A DNA stretch of 64,000 nt, from NCBI GenBank assembly GCA_018398805.1, contig JAGFBZ010001254.1, forward strand, positions 992,001 through 1,056,000. The letters are read 5' to 3'. Source of the stretch: Hirundichthys speculiger (lineage: Eukaryota > Chordata > Actinopteri > Beloniformes > Exocoetidae). The position numbers and the translations under genes are program-made. The notes under the pieces are model-generated. The model made no database searches and was not told the origin of the DNA. It saw only the letters and a list, made by a program, of their open reading frames with translations. Below are positions 49,113 to 61,899 of the stretch, piece by piece (positions within the stretch are counted from its first letter, which is position 1; every line of letters starts with the position of its first letter).

Positions 49113-51149
49113 AAAATGTTCTTTGTTATTGCTGCTGCCAAGGACACTTTCCTGAAACTCATCTTTGCAAGCATCAGTCAGGAACTGAGAACTGACAGAA
49201 ATTGAAACCAATTGCTTGGTTTCAAAGTCAGCAAATTTAGGATATCAAAAACAAAACAAAATGCAATGAAAAGAAATCCAGTTTAGGAAGTTTTATTTGC
49301 TTCGACTGAATTAGATTTGGTTTAACCTACAAATAAAACTTTATTTTCCCATTCTTACAAACAATTTTTTTTTCAGTTTTATTCAGTATTTTTTTTTTTC
49401 CTGGTAGGAGGGTAAAAATAAAAGTGAGGAACATTCAACACAAAGATCCCCACAGACAGCTCAGTGGAACGCTGCTTTTTGCTGAGATCAAGCTCTACTT
49501 GACCCTGCATACCTGACAGATGGCCAAGTGAGAACCTAGATGAGCCGTATTCATTAAAAAGGCTGGAGTAGACAGGTCTGCCTTCTGCTGATCAACTTAA
49601 AGCTTTCAAGTTGGGCACTGATGCTCTATATCATACGAACTAAGCTCTGCTGGAGTTTGGACAGATGGGCAAGCTATGATATAAACAGCCATAAAGCCCA
49701 CACTGCACGTATAAACAACCTTTCCCCCCTACAGCTTCTCCCAGCACATCAGGTAACTGTGAGCACGCCTCTGTGTTCGCAAACGCCTCCTCAATTTCCC
49801 CAGTTATTTATGTGCCCTAATCTCAATTTGTGGCTGGCAAGCATGTGACTGAACTCCTCTCACATTGTTGGAGTGGCTGGACATGGGCACTGACCTCAGC
49901 CGATCAATACTTAATAAGCTTTTGTGCTGCCAAGTCCATTTTGCTGCAATCTGCAATTTTTTATGTCCATTAGGTTGAAAATAGAGCTGACTAAGTGAAT
50001 GGCCGCAGGAAGTAGAATGTATCGTGGTCGTCTTGATGATGGATGCTTTCACAATAGTGTGAAACCGATGAAAACTTCAAATACTATCTACCTCATGAAC
50101 TATAAAGTGCTACCCCCTTCGCGTTTATTAAATGCAGTTCACTACCTTAGTGGTGTTTCTAAGAAGCATTTAACAACTTGCGGGAAGACAATAAAAGCCA
50201 CAGTGGGCTATGCGGATACGTTTGGAGACACGTGACAAACAAGAAAAAATGGGAAGAAAACAAGCCCAGAGCTAGAGCTATATTTGGAGCAGCATTAAAG
50301 TTTAGCTTCAGAGGCAATGTAAGATAGTTCCAGTCTGGACACGTAAGCGTTTCATTTCGTGAGCTCACAGTCAGGAGACTGTGGGGATTCTATACGCTTC
50401 CCTTACTCTTCTCCTCGCCTTCTTGCCTCTCCGCACAAACAGATTTGCTTCCATTTTTCAGGTCACTACGATTATTTGTCAGTGTCTCAAGTCCAAGTTC
50501 ACCTGGGGTTCGACGCTGAAGCCTCTCCCAGCAAAGATGCTAATTTACTTCGCTGAATCCAAGGGAGAATAGAAACTGAAAGCAGCAGAGCAGCTCCCAT
50601 GTTGTACATTTCATTGGCTAATTGAAAACAGACGGGACGCTAACTCCCTCTCTCCATCCGCCCTGCGCCAGGCGCAGCGTCAGTGATATATCAGCACTGT
50701 CGTCAGTCCTATGGTATGCATCTGATACATCACCTTACGTGATCAGTTATGTGGAAAATAGCAAAGCAGGGAACAGCTCACACACAAATGACTGGATGAT
50801 ACTATTGCAGCCTATGATGCTGTAGCTGCAGCTGCAGAGGACAAAGAGGTAGCCTATCCATCCAAGCCCTTGACTGGGAAGGACACATCAATGGCTGCCA
50901 TTTCCCCAGAGGTGAGCAGATGTCACGTCTGTCACGGCAGCAGTACACTAAAAGGTGTTGACTGGAGAGGTAGCTGACAGAGCCAAAGTGATGGCTGTGC
51001 GATGGCTGCCGAGGTCAGCATGAGCTCCAAAGCTTCCAGGAAAGGCCTCACTTAGACTCATTTACTAGAGCTAACGGCCCGACCTACCATCTGTTCTTAT
51101 TATTAGCTAAGCACATGCATGGAGGACACTAACCTGCTAGGCTTGATGT

Positions 51150-51178
51150 ACACACACACACACACACAAACACACACA
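51150..51178. repeat. (CA)n microsatellite
   Basis: About 14 CA units with one interruption (AAACAC). Confidence 0.95.
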
Positions 51179-51352
51179 TCCACAACAGTCATAAACAACA
51201 TTTATTTCTCCTTTTTCTATGTTTTTGTGTAAAAAAATGATAAAATGTAATCATAGAAGATGTTGTTATTCAGCAAATACAATCTTAGATGAACAATATA
51301 TAACCTTTTTCACTGTGTCATTATTTATTTAACATAGATGAACATAGAAGTA

Positions 51353-51353
<1 letters not shown>

Positions 51354-51428
<75 letters not shown>
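51354..51428. repeat. (TA)n microsatellite
   Basis: About 37 uninterrupted TA units that run directly into the left end of the mobile element at 51429. Confidence 0.97.
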
Positions 51429-51431
<3 letters not shown>

Positions 51432-52557
51432 GGCTGGGCACGTTATTATCGCATTAACGCATTAATTTATTATCGTCGATATTTATTTTATTGCGCGTTA
51501 AAGCATGTTGCTCACATGCTTTTGTTTTGAAAAGTCTGTTACTGGCTGCTGCGGAACCGGAAATGAATTGGCAGGCAAAACTAAAACAGACATGGAGAAT
51601 GGTAAAAATCAGTGTACTTTACAGTTCGGGTAGCAACTCAGGTAGCGATTTTAACAATTCTGTCTGAAAAAAAAAACTTTCAAACTCTTTTGTTTAAGAC
51701 GATCGCGTCACTCCTCCATTTTACATCAGATCTGCTCCATGTGTTCACTGTCGTGCTGTTCTCTTACCGGTTACTTCAGTGCAGCTCCATCTAGTGGCAC
51801 AGATGTGAAACGACAACAGACAGTCTGGTCCTTGATTATAAAACAAAGCCATTTCTGGGTCACGTAAAGCAGACAATAAAATATAAAAAACAAATTCAGT
51901 CCCGTGGTAGTCCCTGTTTGCTAATACTGAAATATAAAAAACAGGCATTTTTTGTGTTAGATTAAAAAACTGAAAAAAAAAGTCACATATAATTTTTTAA
52001 ATTTTCGATTGAAAATTGAAAAAAAGCAAATAATACACAGATAATTACGGATTGGTAAAGTTACTGAACTTTAACGTGGACATTTTTATTTTAAAGTTCT
52101 CCCAGACTGAGGTTTTGACAGAAACAAGGTTATTTGTAACAACTGCTAAGTTGAACTCCCCGTTAAAAGTTTCTGCTGTTACCTCAGAAATTACCTGTTT
52201 TAATGTGATGATTGTGCTGAGCCACAATCATTTTGTTGGATTTTGTTTGACTTTTTTTTTTTTTTTATAAAAACAGGATGACATTATTGCCCTGGCAGTG
52301 GCAATAAGCTTTATTTTTTTAAGATGAGATTTACACTTAATATGTGTTACTGGCAAGTGCTGGTGTTAAAAGTGTTTGAACAACAAATGTTATGGCACTT
52401 TAGTTCATATGGAAGCAGAACATTTAAATGAAAGTGACCTTTACACTACATTTGAATTCATTATTTGATTTTCCATATACAATTCGATTAATCGTGATTA
52501 ATCAGGGAAATCATGCGATTAATCGCGATTAAAATTTTTAATCGTTGCCCAGCCCTA
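51429..52557. mobile_element. Non-autonomous element, copy 2 of 2 (TAGGGCTGGGCA family), in a TA tract
   Basis: The left end is TAGGGCTGGGCACG and the right end CGTTGCCCAGCCCTA, a near-perfect inverted repeat of about 15 bp; inside both ends lie ATTAACGCATTAA / ATTAATCGCGATTAA motifs. The length is about 1.13 kb. A segment of about 450 bp (about 51606-52056), bounded by GGTAAA on both sides, is absent from copy 1. Small open frames are out of register with each other; no transposase is recognisable. The superfamily is uncertain: TA flanks would fit a TA-targeting group, but both copies lie in TA repeats, so the duplication cannot be seen. Confidence 0.82.
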
Positions 52558-52589
52558 ATATATTTAAATTGTGTGTGTAGCTTGTGGGT

Positions 52590-53310
52590 CCACACTAGAC
52601 TACAGGACTAAAGGAAGATGTTTCTGTCATGAGTTCAGCTGTCTCATATTCTTGTGGAGGAATTCTTCTTTCCAACATTGCTTCAGTTTATTGAGGTTTG
52701 AAGGTATTCACTTATGCATTGCTCCCTCAGGTTCCCAGCGTAGCATTTCATTTGAATTGAGCTCTTAGCTTTGACCAGGTCGTCCCAAAACCGTTTTTTC
52801 TTTAATTTTTCATCAATTCTGATCTACATTTACTGGTGTGTTTGGATCATTGTCCTGTTGCATGACCTAAGCCCATATTTGCCTTAAATAGTTTGGTGTA
52901 CTGAGGATCAACTTAATGACTGCGAAGTCATTCAGTTCCTGTAGCTGCAAAACAACCTCAAATCATGACCCCTGTGCTTGACAGTGGAATATGAGGTGGG
53001 TGATTATGGTCTGCTGAAATTATGTGTTTGGTTTTCACAAAAAAATGACACTGTATATTAAGTTCAAGTGCTATTAAGGCGGTACTTAGTATTTTACACG
53101 CTATGTTTTTGTCTTTTTGGCTTCATTTTATTTTGTTAAATAAATAATAGGACAGCGAAAAGAAATTGTATGTTGTTCATTTTAAGTTTTATTTCCCTTA
53201 TATGGGGACCTACTTTCATCGGATAATTTTTCAGGTTTACTTTTATATCTAAAAAAAAAAAATTACAGGATTAACAGGGGGTACTAACCTTTGCACATAA
53301 CTGTACATAT
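52590..53310. repeat. Degraded DNA-transposon-like repeat
   Basis: The segment includes ggatcattgtcctgttgcat, tgcaaaacaacctcaaatca and cctgtgcttgacagtggaat, and ends near gggggtactaacctttgcac, ataactgtac. Such strings recur in old fish DNA-transposon copies whose terminal phrase is of the 'tacta-ttttgcacataactg' kind. No ORF remains. The assignment rests on recalled similarity. Confidence 0.5.
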
Positions 53311-53319
53311 AAAACCTAC

Positions 53320-56300
53320 CTGCAATGTATTTCTGCATTTAAACCACACCAGAGCAAATAAACACTGGCGTTTTATGTTTCCTTGGAGGCTTTGAGGCCT
53401 CTGTAAGACTCTGAAACAGGATACCGTACAATGACTTTTTAAAGGTCCACTACAAACAGTCTGAATGATGGTCTAAATGTGTTATTTTCTTTCTCTTTCA
53501 GAATGGCCATCCTAAAGCAGTAATCCTCTGTAGCTTTTATCAAGTAAACCAAGTCTGAGGAAGCCTCTGTCTGCATGCAGCAAGCTCTTAACAGTGATTC
53601 AAACCCACACAGACACACGCTCCTCCACACAAATACCCCTGCCCTTTGTGCTGCTCAGCACCACTTCTTCCCGCCCCCATGTCTCGAAAAGGAATGCCCA
53701 CGCGGCCACATCCGAGGAAGGAGAGAAGATTGAAACCAGATGAATGGAGCTTGGGTACTGCATTCTTGCCAGGACCATATTTCACTCCCCAAAGCCTGAT
53801 TAAAACAGGGTGTGGCCTGTGACAAGGCAGCGTTCTCTGGCCGCGAGAAGGGAATTTACTTTCAGTGACACCCTGGGTAAGAAGAAAACAGAGCAAAGGT
53901 TGAAACTGAAGAGTCTGGAGAAAGCTCACACTATCCGAGTGGAGGTTTCCTTAAAAAAAAAAAGAAAAAAAAAAGTACAGCTTCTTAACCAAATTTTCGC
54001 AGCTAAGATAAAACCTCAGTCTTCATTAAAGATTGATGGGATTTGATTCTGCCCTGAAATATTGTGTTTTTGAAGGGTGTGCTGGTTAGAAAGGATGTTA
54101 AAACTAGGCCACCGGGAGTGTGTTTACTAATGTGTTAAATGAAATGAGGGCGAACTACACAAATTATGACTATTTCTTGCGTTACACACAAGAAGAGTGA
54201 GTTACGAGGAACAAATACTTTGGTTGATATTGTTCCAAAATACAAAGTCATGTTTCATTTACAGAAACATAATTAAGAATTTTTTTTTTTTTTAAACTAA
54301 TAAAATACTGGGGTCGGTTTTTGCGCTGACAAACCTTTAAAGAAGTTTTACAGAATAATGCTTCCTCAGGAATATGGGAAAAGAGGGTTCATGTTAAGAA
54401 CAAGTTCTCAGTATTTGCATCTCTGCTTATGTTTGTTCGGGAACATTAAAGCCACCGTTGTGGCAAACGGTGATCAAGAATTCATGTGGACAGAGGAAAG
54501 AAGAGGAAAAAACAGCTAAACGTGTGTTTCTCCTCCCTTTTACCAGTCAGCTTGGATGTGCCTCCACACTCATCCAGGCCACGCTGTGGTAGCCGTGTGT
54601 GTGCAGAAAGAGAGAAACGGTGTCACTTACATTTTTTTTTCTGACTGACTGTGTAGCGTGAGACAAAAACACAATATGACAGGGAGGGAGTTTGGATAGC
54701 GTTGGTAACCGTTTGTTTCTGCGTGTGGAACTCAACACATGTGAGAGTGTGACTGACTGATTACTGGCCCGTTTTCTTCAACTGCCTGCCGTTACTTCTC
54801 CAGAGATAGCCAGCCACACTAGGAGAATTTTAGACTATTTTCCACCTCTGTCTGCTTCTTTTTTTTTTCCTCCTTTCTTTTTCCATGCAGCTGGTTGGCT
54901 GCACTCATGACTCCACGCCAAACACCCCCCCCCTCTATCCCCCTGACATTTTAGTTATGTTACCACTGACAGAGCTGTGGCTCGCCTGCCTGCCGCCTGC
55001 CTGCCTGCGCACACGAGTAAATAAAGCTCATTTCATTTGGCCATAATGTTTAATCTGCATTTGTTTGGTCAATGAGAGGTTAATCTCATTACCTTGTGCT
55101 AAATGGCATGCTCGGGCATCCTCGGAGAAGATGAAGGCTGGACACAAGTTAATTAAAAGAGCAATTAAAAGAAGACATCAAGTCCCACTAACGGTGGTAA
55201 TATGTTAACTCCCCTGACACCAGTGCATTGATGTTGAATTACACTATTCTACTGTAGTCTGTCACAACTAACAAACCGCTTCTCGTTACCAACAAAGGAG
55301 ACCAGTAATGATGGAACAATGGAACGACCGAGCTTTAGATCATCATGTTTTGTGGTTGAACATGTGCTTCAAACTAACCTTTAGGAGTGATTGTGGTTTA
55401 CTCACTGTGAGTCCACTTAATAAAAAAAAAAATATCCTCACCACCGCACACGCATACACACACCTATTAAAAATGTTAATTAACTCCAACAGGTTGTTAA
55501 AAATCTGACAAGCAATTCGTTTTAGAGTAGACTGGAGGGGGCTTAAATACCTGCCATCAGTGAGGGGTAACAATACAGGAAAGTCTTTACAAAAGCAAAC
55601 AAACAGAGAATAAACTTAGAAAATTAAAAAAAAACCAGAATGGTGAATGGTCCTGGACTGGTGGAAGCCTGTGGCAACAGTTCTAGTTATTTTGTTTTTT
55701 TATCTGCATCATTTGAGTCATTTTTTTCTTTGTTTGTTTTTCATCAAAACAGGATTTTTTTCAAAAACATTTTTCTGTGTTGGTTTGGATGGTGTGCTGC
55801 TTGAAGGATATCAGCGGTAATACTGGCAGATATCCATAATCATCTGTTGTCATGGGGACCCGTCACAACGGGGAAAGTTGCTTATGGGAGCAGCTGACTG
55901 AGTGTTTGAAAGCACATTCAATGTGCTTGGAGAGCAAGGAGATGAAAGTTTAAATAATTTATTCTCTGAGTTGTCATGGAGAATGTGAGATCCAGAAAAT
56001 AAATAGGAATTGATGGACATTAAATCCTTTGTGCTTCACAACAAAATGGCTGCAGGGACACATTTTGGACCCCAGAGCCCGTCTTCTAAGTTTCTATCCA
56101 GGCAAATGGAGAATTCAAGCTGAACAACAACGCTACAAGAAGGAAGGAAGCAGTGCTTCCTAACAACAGTTACTGTGAAAGAGCATCTCTGAACCCAGAT
56201 GTTATGCTCCTGCCTGTAGTTTTCTGACCGAGAGTTCAACTCTGTTTACTGCTCACTTTGCATGTGACATCATCAAATCAACACAACACGCCCCAATGTT

Positions 56301-59300
56301 CTCAGAAGGATCTCTGGAAGTTCCAAACACACTCCTCTTTCTCTTCTTTTTTTTTTTTCTTGATTTATACTGCAACTATATAATTTCCCTTTGGAGATTA
56401 ATGAAATATGATTTGAATCAACTCATTTCAATTCAGTTCAAAAATATTCAGAAATGTTAGTCATTGTTAGTTTAGAAGATAAAAGCTGACAAATACAGAA
56501 AGAATGAAGCAACATACTCTGACGGTCATTTACACAGACTGTACGTCACTGATGGATGCTTTGATGTCGCACGAACTAGAATAATAACGAGATGGATCAC
56601 AAAGGAAGCAGTAAGTCCTCTACATGAGCAGTAGTACAGCAGCCATTCATTAATGCCTCACCCATCTGCTGTAGACTTTACATATCTCTACACAATGGCT
56701 GACCATGCGGCAGAATTAACATGAAAAAGACATACATTTCCTGGAAAAAAAAAAAAAAAATGTCATCTGCATTTGCGTGTCATCTCCTTGAAGTCAATTA
56801 GGCAGCAGTAGTTCTGGAAGTGTTCATTGTCCTGTTAGCAGACGGGGAAGTGAGGGGAAGCTGGGGAAATAGCCTGCTCGCCGCCGGGCCCGCGGGTACG
56901 CCGGGCGGCTGCAGCCTCCCTGCAGATGAATCATAAACAAGTCCCCTGGCCTTCGTGACTTAATCCCCTGTGACATCGCCACAGGGAGATGGAGAAGGAG
57001 GGAGCGGAGGGAAAGGAAAACATGGCCCGTGCTCAACTTTCAAGTGAATTAAACATTAGGATGAATGTGTATGAGGTGTACGTGGGGATATGTCATTGGG
57101 TTGAGGCAGTAATTTAACAGATGACAGAATCGGCTTGTGATGATGGATATTTCGAAGGGTGGGTCAATGAGGATGGGGGGGGGGGGGGGGTAGACAAGTA
57201 TATTTAATTTCTGCTTCTTTGAATTGGCAGTCATTTCATCTTCAGCTCTGCCTTGAAGCCCCTCCCCTCTCTATTTTTCCCCCTCCACGTGTGAATATGC
57301 AAATTAATTTCCCACACTCCTTTCATTTAAATTCGACCACTCTGCTTAAGCTCGGCTAGTCTGCAGAGTGAGGCAGCTAAAGTTATAATCAACATCATAT
57401 TCCTTTTAGGCATGAGAAAGCAAACCCAGGAGAGAGCAATAAATGGATTTATTTTAGGAACCAGAATGGAGATTCTTCGCTAGGGCCAGACATGCTAAGT
57501 GCTTTGTCCCTTTTGCATCAGCCCTCAGGCAGTATTTCCTCCCTAATTAAAAAAAGAACAAGGCGCAGGAAGAAAGCGTTATAGGCTTTAACAGAGGTGG
57601 AAGCTGCCCAGCTTGCTGCTGTATTTTTCCTCTTAAAGTTTGGGATATGATTCTCACTTTGCCGGCACTCTGCTGGTTGTGCTGATGCAAGGAGCTTTTG
57701 TCTTGAGATTAATGAAAGACGTTTGGCTCTCTGGCATTTTGGATCCCACACAAAGGTTATAAACAGCCTCTGACCACTGAAAAGGTTTGTGCGACACACC
57801 CCTGAGCATGTTCTCTTCACTCAAGAAAGCAATTCTTTCATCCTACACTTCCTTCCTACACTTTCTCTTCCATTTTCACCGACGCGACAAATAAATGAAA
57901 GAGTGAAGCTCGGTTGTACTTCAGCTCTAAATCTACATTTGCTTGTGCTGGTGTTCTGCTGACGCATTACATGCCGTTCTGTAGAAAACATGTGAACGTT
58001 AGTCTTTTAAGTGTGTGCTTACTGTCTGACCACGGGTTGCATATCCCGGCATGCTGGTTAATATGCAGCTTGTCTGTGACAGGAGAGGGTGGTAACGGCA
58101 CCTGGATCTTTCGTGGGTATTCTGGCAAAGCTATTATTATCTTGATTCAGGCAACCAGATGGAAATTACAGGTCGCATCTGTCTGGTACACGTCAAGTCG
58201 CTTATAAACAATCTGATGTATTCTAAACTTTCTGACTTTTGTATTGCAGAAACTCCAAGTTTAAACTCCTGGCCAGTCTGGAAATGTCTGCACGCTTAAA
58301 TTCTCAAACGCTTCAACACTTATTCTTATGTGTACTCTGGCGGAACTGCAAAAACATTATACCACAATGTCCTTGGGATAAATTGTGAGAGTTTTTATCG
58401 TGCCGCTGCAGTCATGGACATCAAATTATACCTGACAATGTTCAAGATTAGCAAAAAACCTTCATGCATGATTAAGTTGAAATGAAAAGAGCAAATCCCA
58501 CTGGCTAAACTGGGACTTTTTTAAGGTGAAGCGTTAGAAAAGACATACACGGTGCTACTGTTTGCGCTCTCCTGCCTTAGAGAAAATCTGTGCTGGGAGT
58601 TACACTGCACAGATGCCTCAAAAATCCTGTTCAGTCTCTGTGCGTCTGCTCTGCTGTGGGGAATGGTGGGAAAGGTTACCAACACCAGCAATTTCACTAT
58701 TCCATCCCCCATCATTATCGTCCATCTTATCTCTCAGCCTAGCAGTGATTGCCATAAAAGCCCACTTTTTCTCCCGTGCTGCATAGCATCTGCTCAGTCG
58801 CAAATACACAGTGCCCTGACCCCCGTGCACGACTGGAGCAATGCCAGGAAAATGACAATGATCTCCCTTGAGTTCACAAGAAGGAACTGTTCAGACATCT
58901 CAACATTACGTCTATGTGATGCATGCTGGCACATAATGTTAATCAAAGCTTAGACCAGGGTGTTGATGTTGCCTTTCTTACAGCACGGCAATAAAAGTTA
59001 TAGGTTGATTTAGGAAGAATAAAAAAAAAAAAAAGAGGTCCGAAGCAGCAACACTGACTTGCAGCTCTTATCAGATCTTGAAGGAAGATGTGTGTGCGAA
59101 CGGCATGTGGTCTGACACAGGCTGAGGAAATTGAGTTAGCATCTTCATCAAATACCTTTGTTTCATAAGACAGGTTTTCTTACCGCCTGGAGACCGATCT
59201 ATCTGATTACATTTTAATCTCAGTATATACCGGAGAAATCCCTAAACTGCACCGGACAATGCTCTGGAATTCAATTATCCAAAAGAAAGTGCAAATTTAC

Positions 59301-61032
59301 CACAAAACCTAAGACAAATGAGTTCATAAAAATTGCTTTCTGCAGCGTAGACCCATTTGCGACAGACTTGTGTTTATTTATCTCATTGTAGTCAATCAGG
59401 AACATTTTATCTCCACTGTTCTTGGTGGATTAGGTACTAATCTGTTCGCTGAGGGGAAAAAGAAAGAGATGGAGTTTAAAAAAAAAGCTTTTCTCCATCA
59501 TCTCCCCCCTATTAATGTTTCTATTAGTGGTGCCTCCCCATGATGCAAACACTTGTGGCTCTGCATGAGGAGCCAGGCTAATGGGGGAGAGAGAAGAACA
59601 GGCGAGTCAGAGAGGCAGAGGATTGTCGTCCTATATGAAAGCATGTGTTTGCAGATGGTACAAGACAAAATTTCACCGCGCTTTCAAAATGAATGATGCG
59701 ACCAACGTTGATATGTGCAGAGAATTGACTGAGGTCTGCTGGACTCGTTAATGCGGATGCTGATTTGGTCTGAGGACAGTGCTGTGATGTGTACTGATGA
59801 AGCTTCACTGTGCCGGGATGATGATAAAGAAGACTGCCCCTGCAAGATTTAATGAGCACAAGAGTTTAGCCTGTGGTGAGATGTTAAGAAGCAAACACAC
59901 GTCGTCTTTTCTTCCTGTATACTCGAGACACAGAATGCATACCTAATTACCCATTTGACTCACATACATACCACTTAAATTGTGCCTTTGTGGCTGTTCA
60001 TAAACACAGGATTGCAAACACACTTGAGTGGAAGACTAATGCTGCCCTCAGCAATGTGCTACTGACTTCAGGGTTGAACCTCCAAGTCCCTGTGTCCTTC
60101 ATCTCTGAGGCGTCCCTTAGCACAGCCTTGCTCCTATATCCTTCACTGATCCAAGTGAAGAGGGGGGTAACATCTGCAAGAGCATGAAAATGGGAGGGGA
60201 GGACTCATCCACATCCACTCTGACGAGCTAATGCATTCTTGTCTCTTCTGTAACAATGTGCAATTCCCTTCACTCATACGCACCATGCACAGCTTCAAGT
60301 AACATCACCATTCGCAAGGCTACATCCCGTATTCATAAAATGTTAAACAGATGCATCACAAATGCATAAAATGTCCTGAGAAAAAAAAAAAAAAAAACGG
60401 TGATTCAGATTCTGATCACGCCTAGGAGGAGGCAGTGTCCCTCCCCATCACTCCCCAGGCTACCCTGTACAGTATGCGTGGGTCATCTCAGCAACTAAAA
60501 GCACAAAGAAAAATGTCTAATGACATTTGAAAGACAGCTCACAGAGTTCCCACTGGCATTTTCCCTGCACAGTGGCACATTCTTTGCTAAACAACGCAGT
60601 AGATTAAAGAAGAACAGTCTATAGTTGTTGGACTGTTGCTGTAATGTCACTGGGTTTTAGCAGCAATTACCTTAAATGTCAGTCTGTCTTGCATGCCTGA
60701 ATGACACCGGCTTTCAGTTGGCCTGCTTGTGAAACCGCTGTCCATTTTATTAATAACTACAACAAGCAGAATCATATAAAAAAAAAAAAAAAAAAATAGC
60801 AATTAATTTAATAACTTACCTTGATTTTACAGCAGACACTATAAATCCAAGAAATATTATGTTTTACTTTGTGTATGTCATTTTTTCTTTAGTTTTTTTT
60901 TTGTTTTGTTGCTACATTTTCATTAATATAGATTCATTCCTGGAATTACTACCTACTACAGATTCACCATTTTTGCAGTTGTTCTAAAATTTAAATGTGT
61001 TTCGGCATTGAGAATACCAAGTGAGGAATTGT

Positions 61033-61073
<41 letters not shown>

Positions 61074-61395
61074 TTCATTCTTCTTCCTCCAAATACGCAT
61101 TGAGGTGTTAAGCAGTACGAGATTTGATCTTGTTGCTTTGATTTGTTCAGATTTCATAAAATCCTTCAGACATGGGAACACTTGGGAACAGGCCAGGACT
61201 GCGGGCAGATCAGTCCAGTACCCACACCTTCTTCTTCCTCAGCTGGGCCTTTCTAACCTGAAACGATTATGTTTTTTTGTTTTTTTTTTTTTTCATTATC
61301 TAAATAAAAAATTCATGTAATGCCCCTGGAAAATGTGCCATCTTGAAAGCAGCTTACGTTGCTCTGAAATCTCAGTTTTCTATATTAATAGTGCC
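53320..61395. other. Probably clmp intron 1; no gene recognised
   Basis: No exon or RNA gene was recognised. Features seen: GCCT repeats at about 54978-55008; a GC-rich patch at about 56876-56925 (CGCCGGGCCCGCGGG); a G16 run at 57175-57190; a TF-site-rich stretch at 57270-57420 (see findings); A-runs near 59020-59034, 60380-60397 and 60778-60796; a (TA)n tract at about 61034-61071. Confidence 0.5.
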
Positions 61396-61399
61396 ATCG

Positions 61400-61890
61400 C
61401 AGGAGCGTGACGTACCTTAGTCAGGGACACTGCTGCAGTCCCACGCCATCACGGAGCCTGGCTTTTGGACTTGGTGCTGGTAACAATCTGGATGGTCCTT
61501 TTTGTCTTTATTTATGAGCACACTGTATTTTTTTCTTCCAGATAAGATCTGGAATACAGCTTTATCTGACCACAATGCATGTTTCCCCTGTGTGATGACT
61601 AATCCCAGACGCCTCTGAGCTCAGAGACATCAAACTGCTTGGATTTCTTGAGGACTTTAATGGTATTATACACCGTGGAAGGCGATATCTGCAAAATAAC
61701 TTTCAATATGTCTTTGAGGAACATTTTCAAAAGATATTTCAATGAGTTTCTCACACGTTTGCTGACAAACTGGCCACCATCTGTCTATATTTATTTCTCA
61801 GAGACTCAGTCTTGCCAGGGATGCTGCTTTACTACCAAGTCATCATTACAAGTACTTGTCAGCATCCCCTTCTTCTATAACCTTATTACC
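61400..61890. repeat. Old interspersed repeat, probably DNA-transposon derived
   Basis: The stretch reads tctggaatacagctttatct, gaccacaatgcatgtttccc, agacatcaaactgcttggat, tgacaaactggccaccatct and tctcagagactcagtcttgc. These phrases resemble a recurring fish repeat in which a decayed transposase region is read on the opposite strand. It is fragmentary and no ends were found. Confidence 0.4.
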
Positions 61891-61899
61891 TGCCCTCAT

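Noticed and set aside
56824..57036. Frame over the GC-rich patch as a possible CpG-island first exon
   Set aside because: The GC-rich patch is only about 50 bp long, and no start codon with a signal peptide and donor is present on the minus strand.
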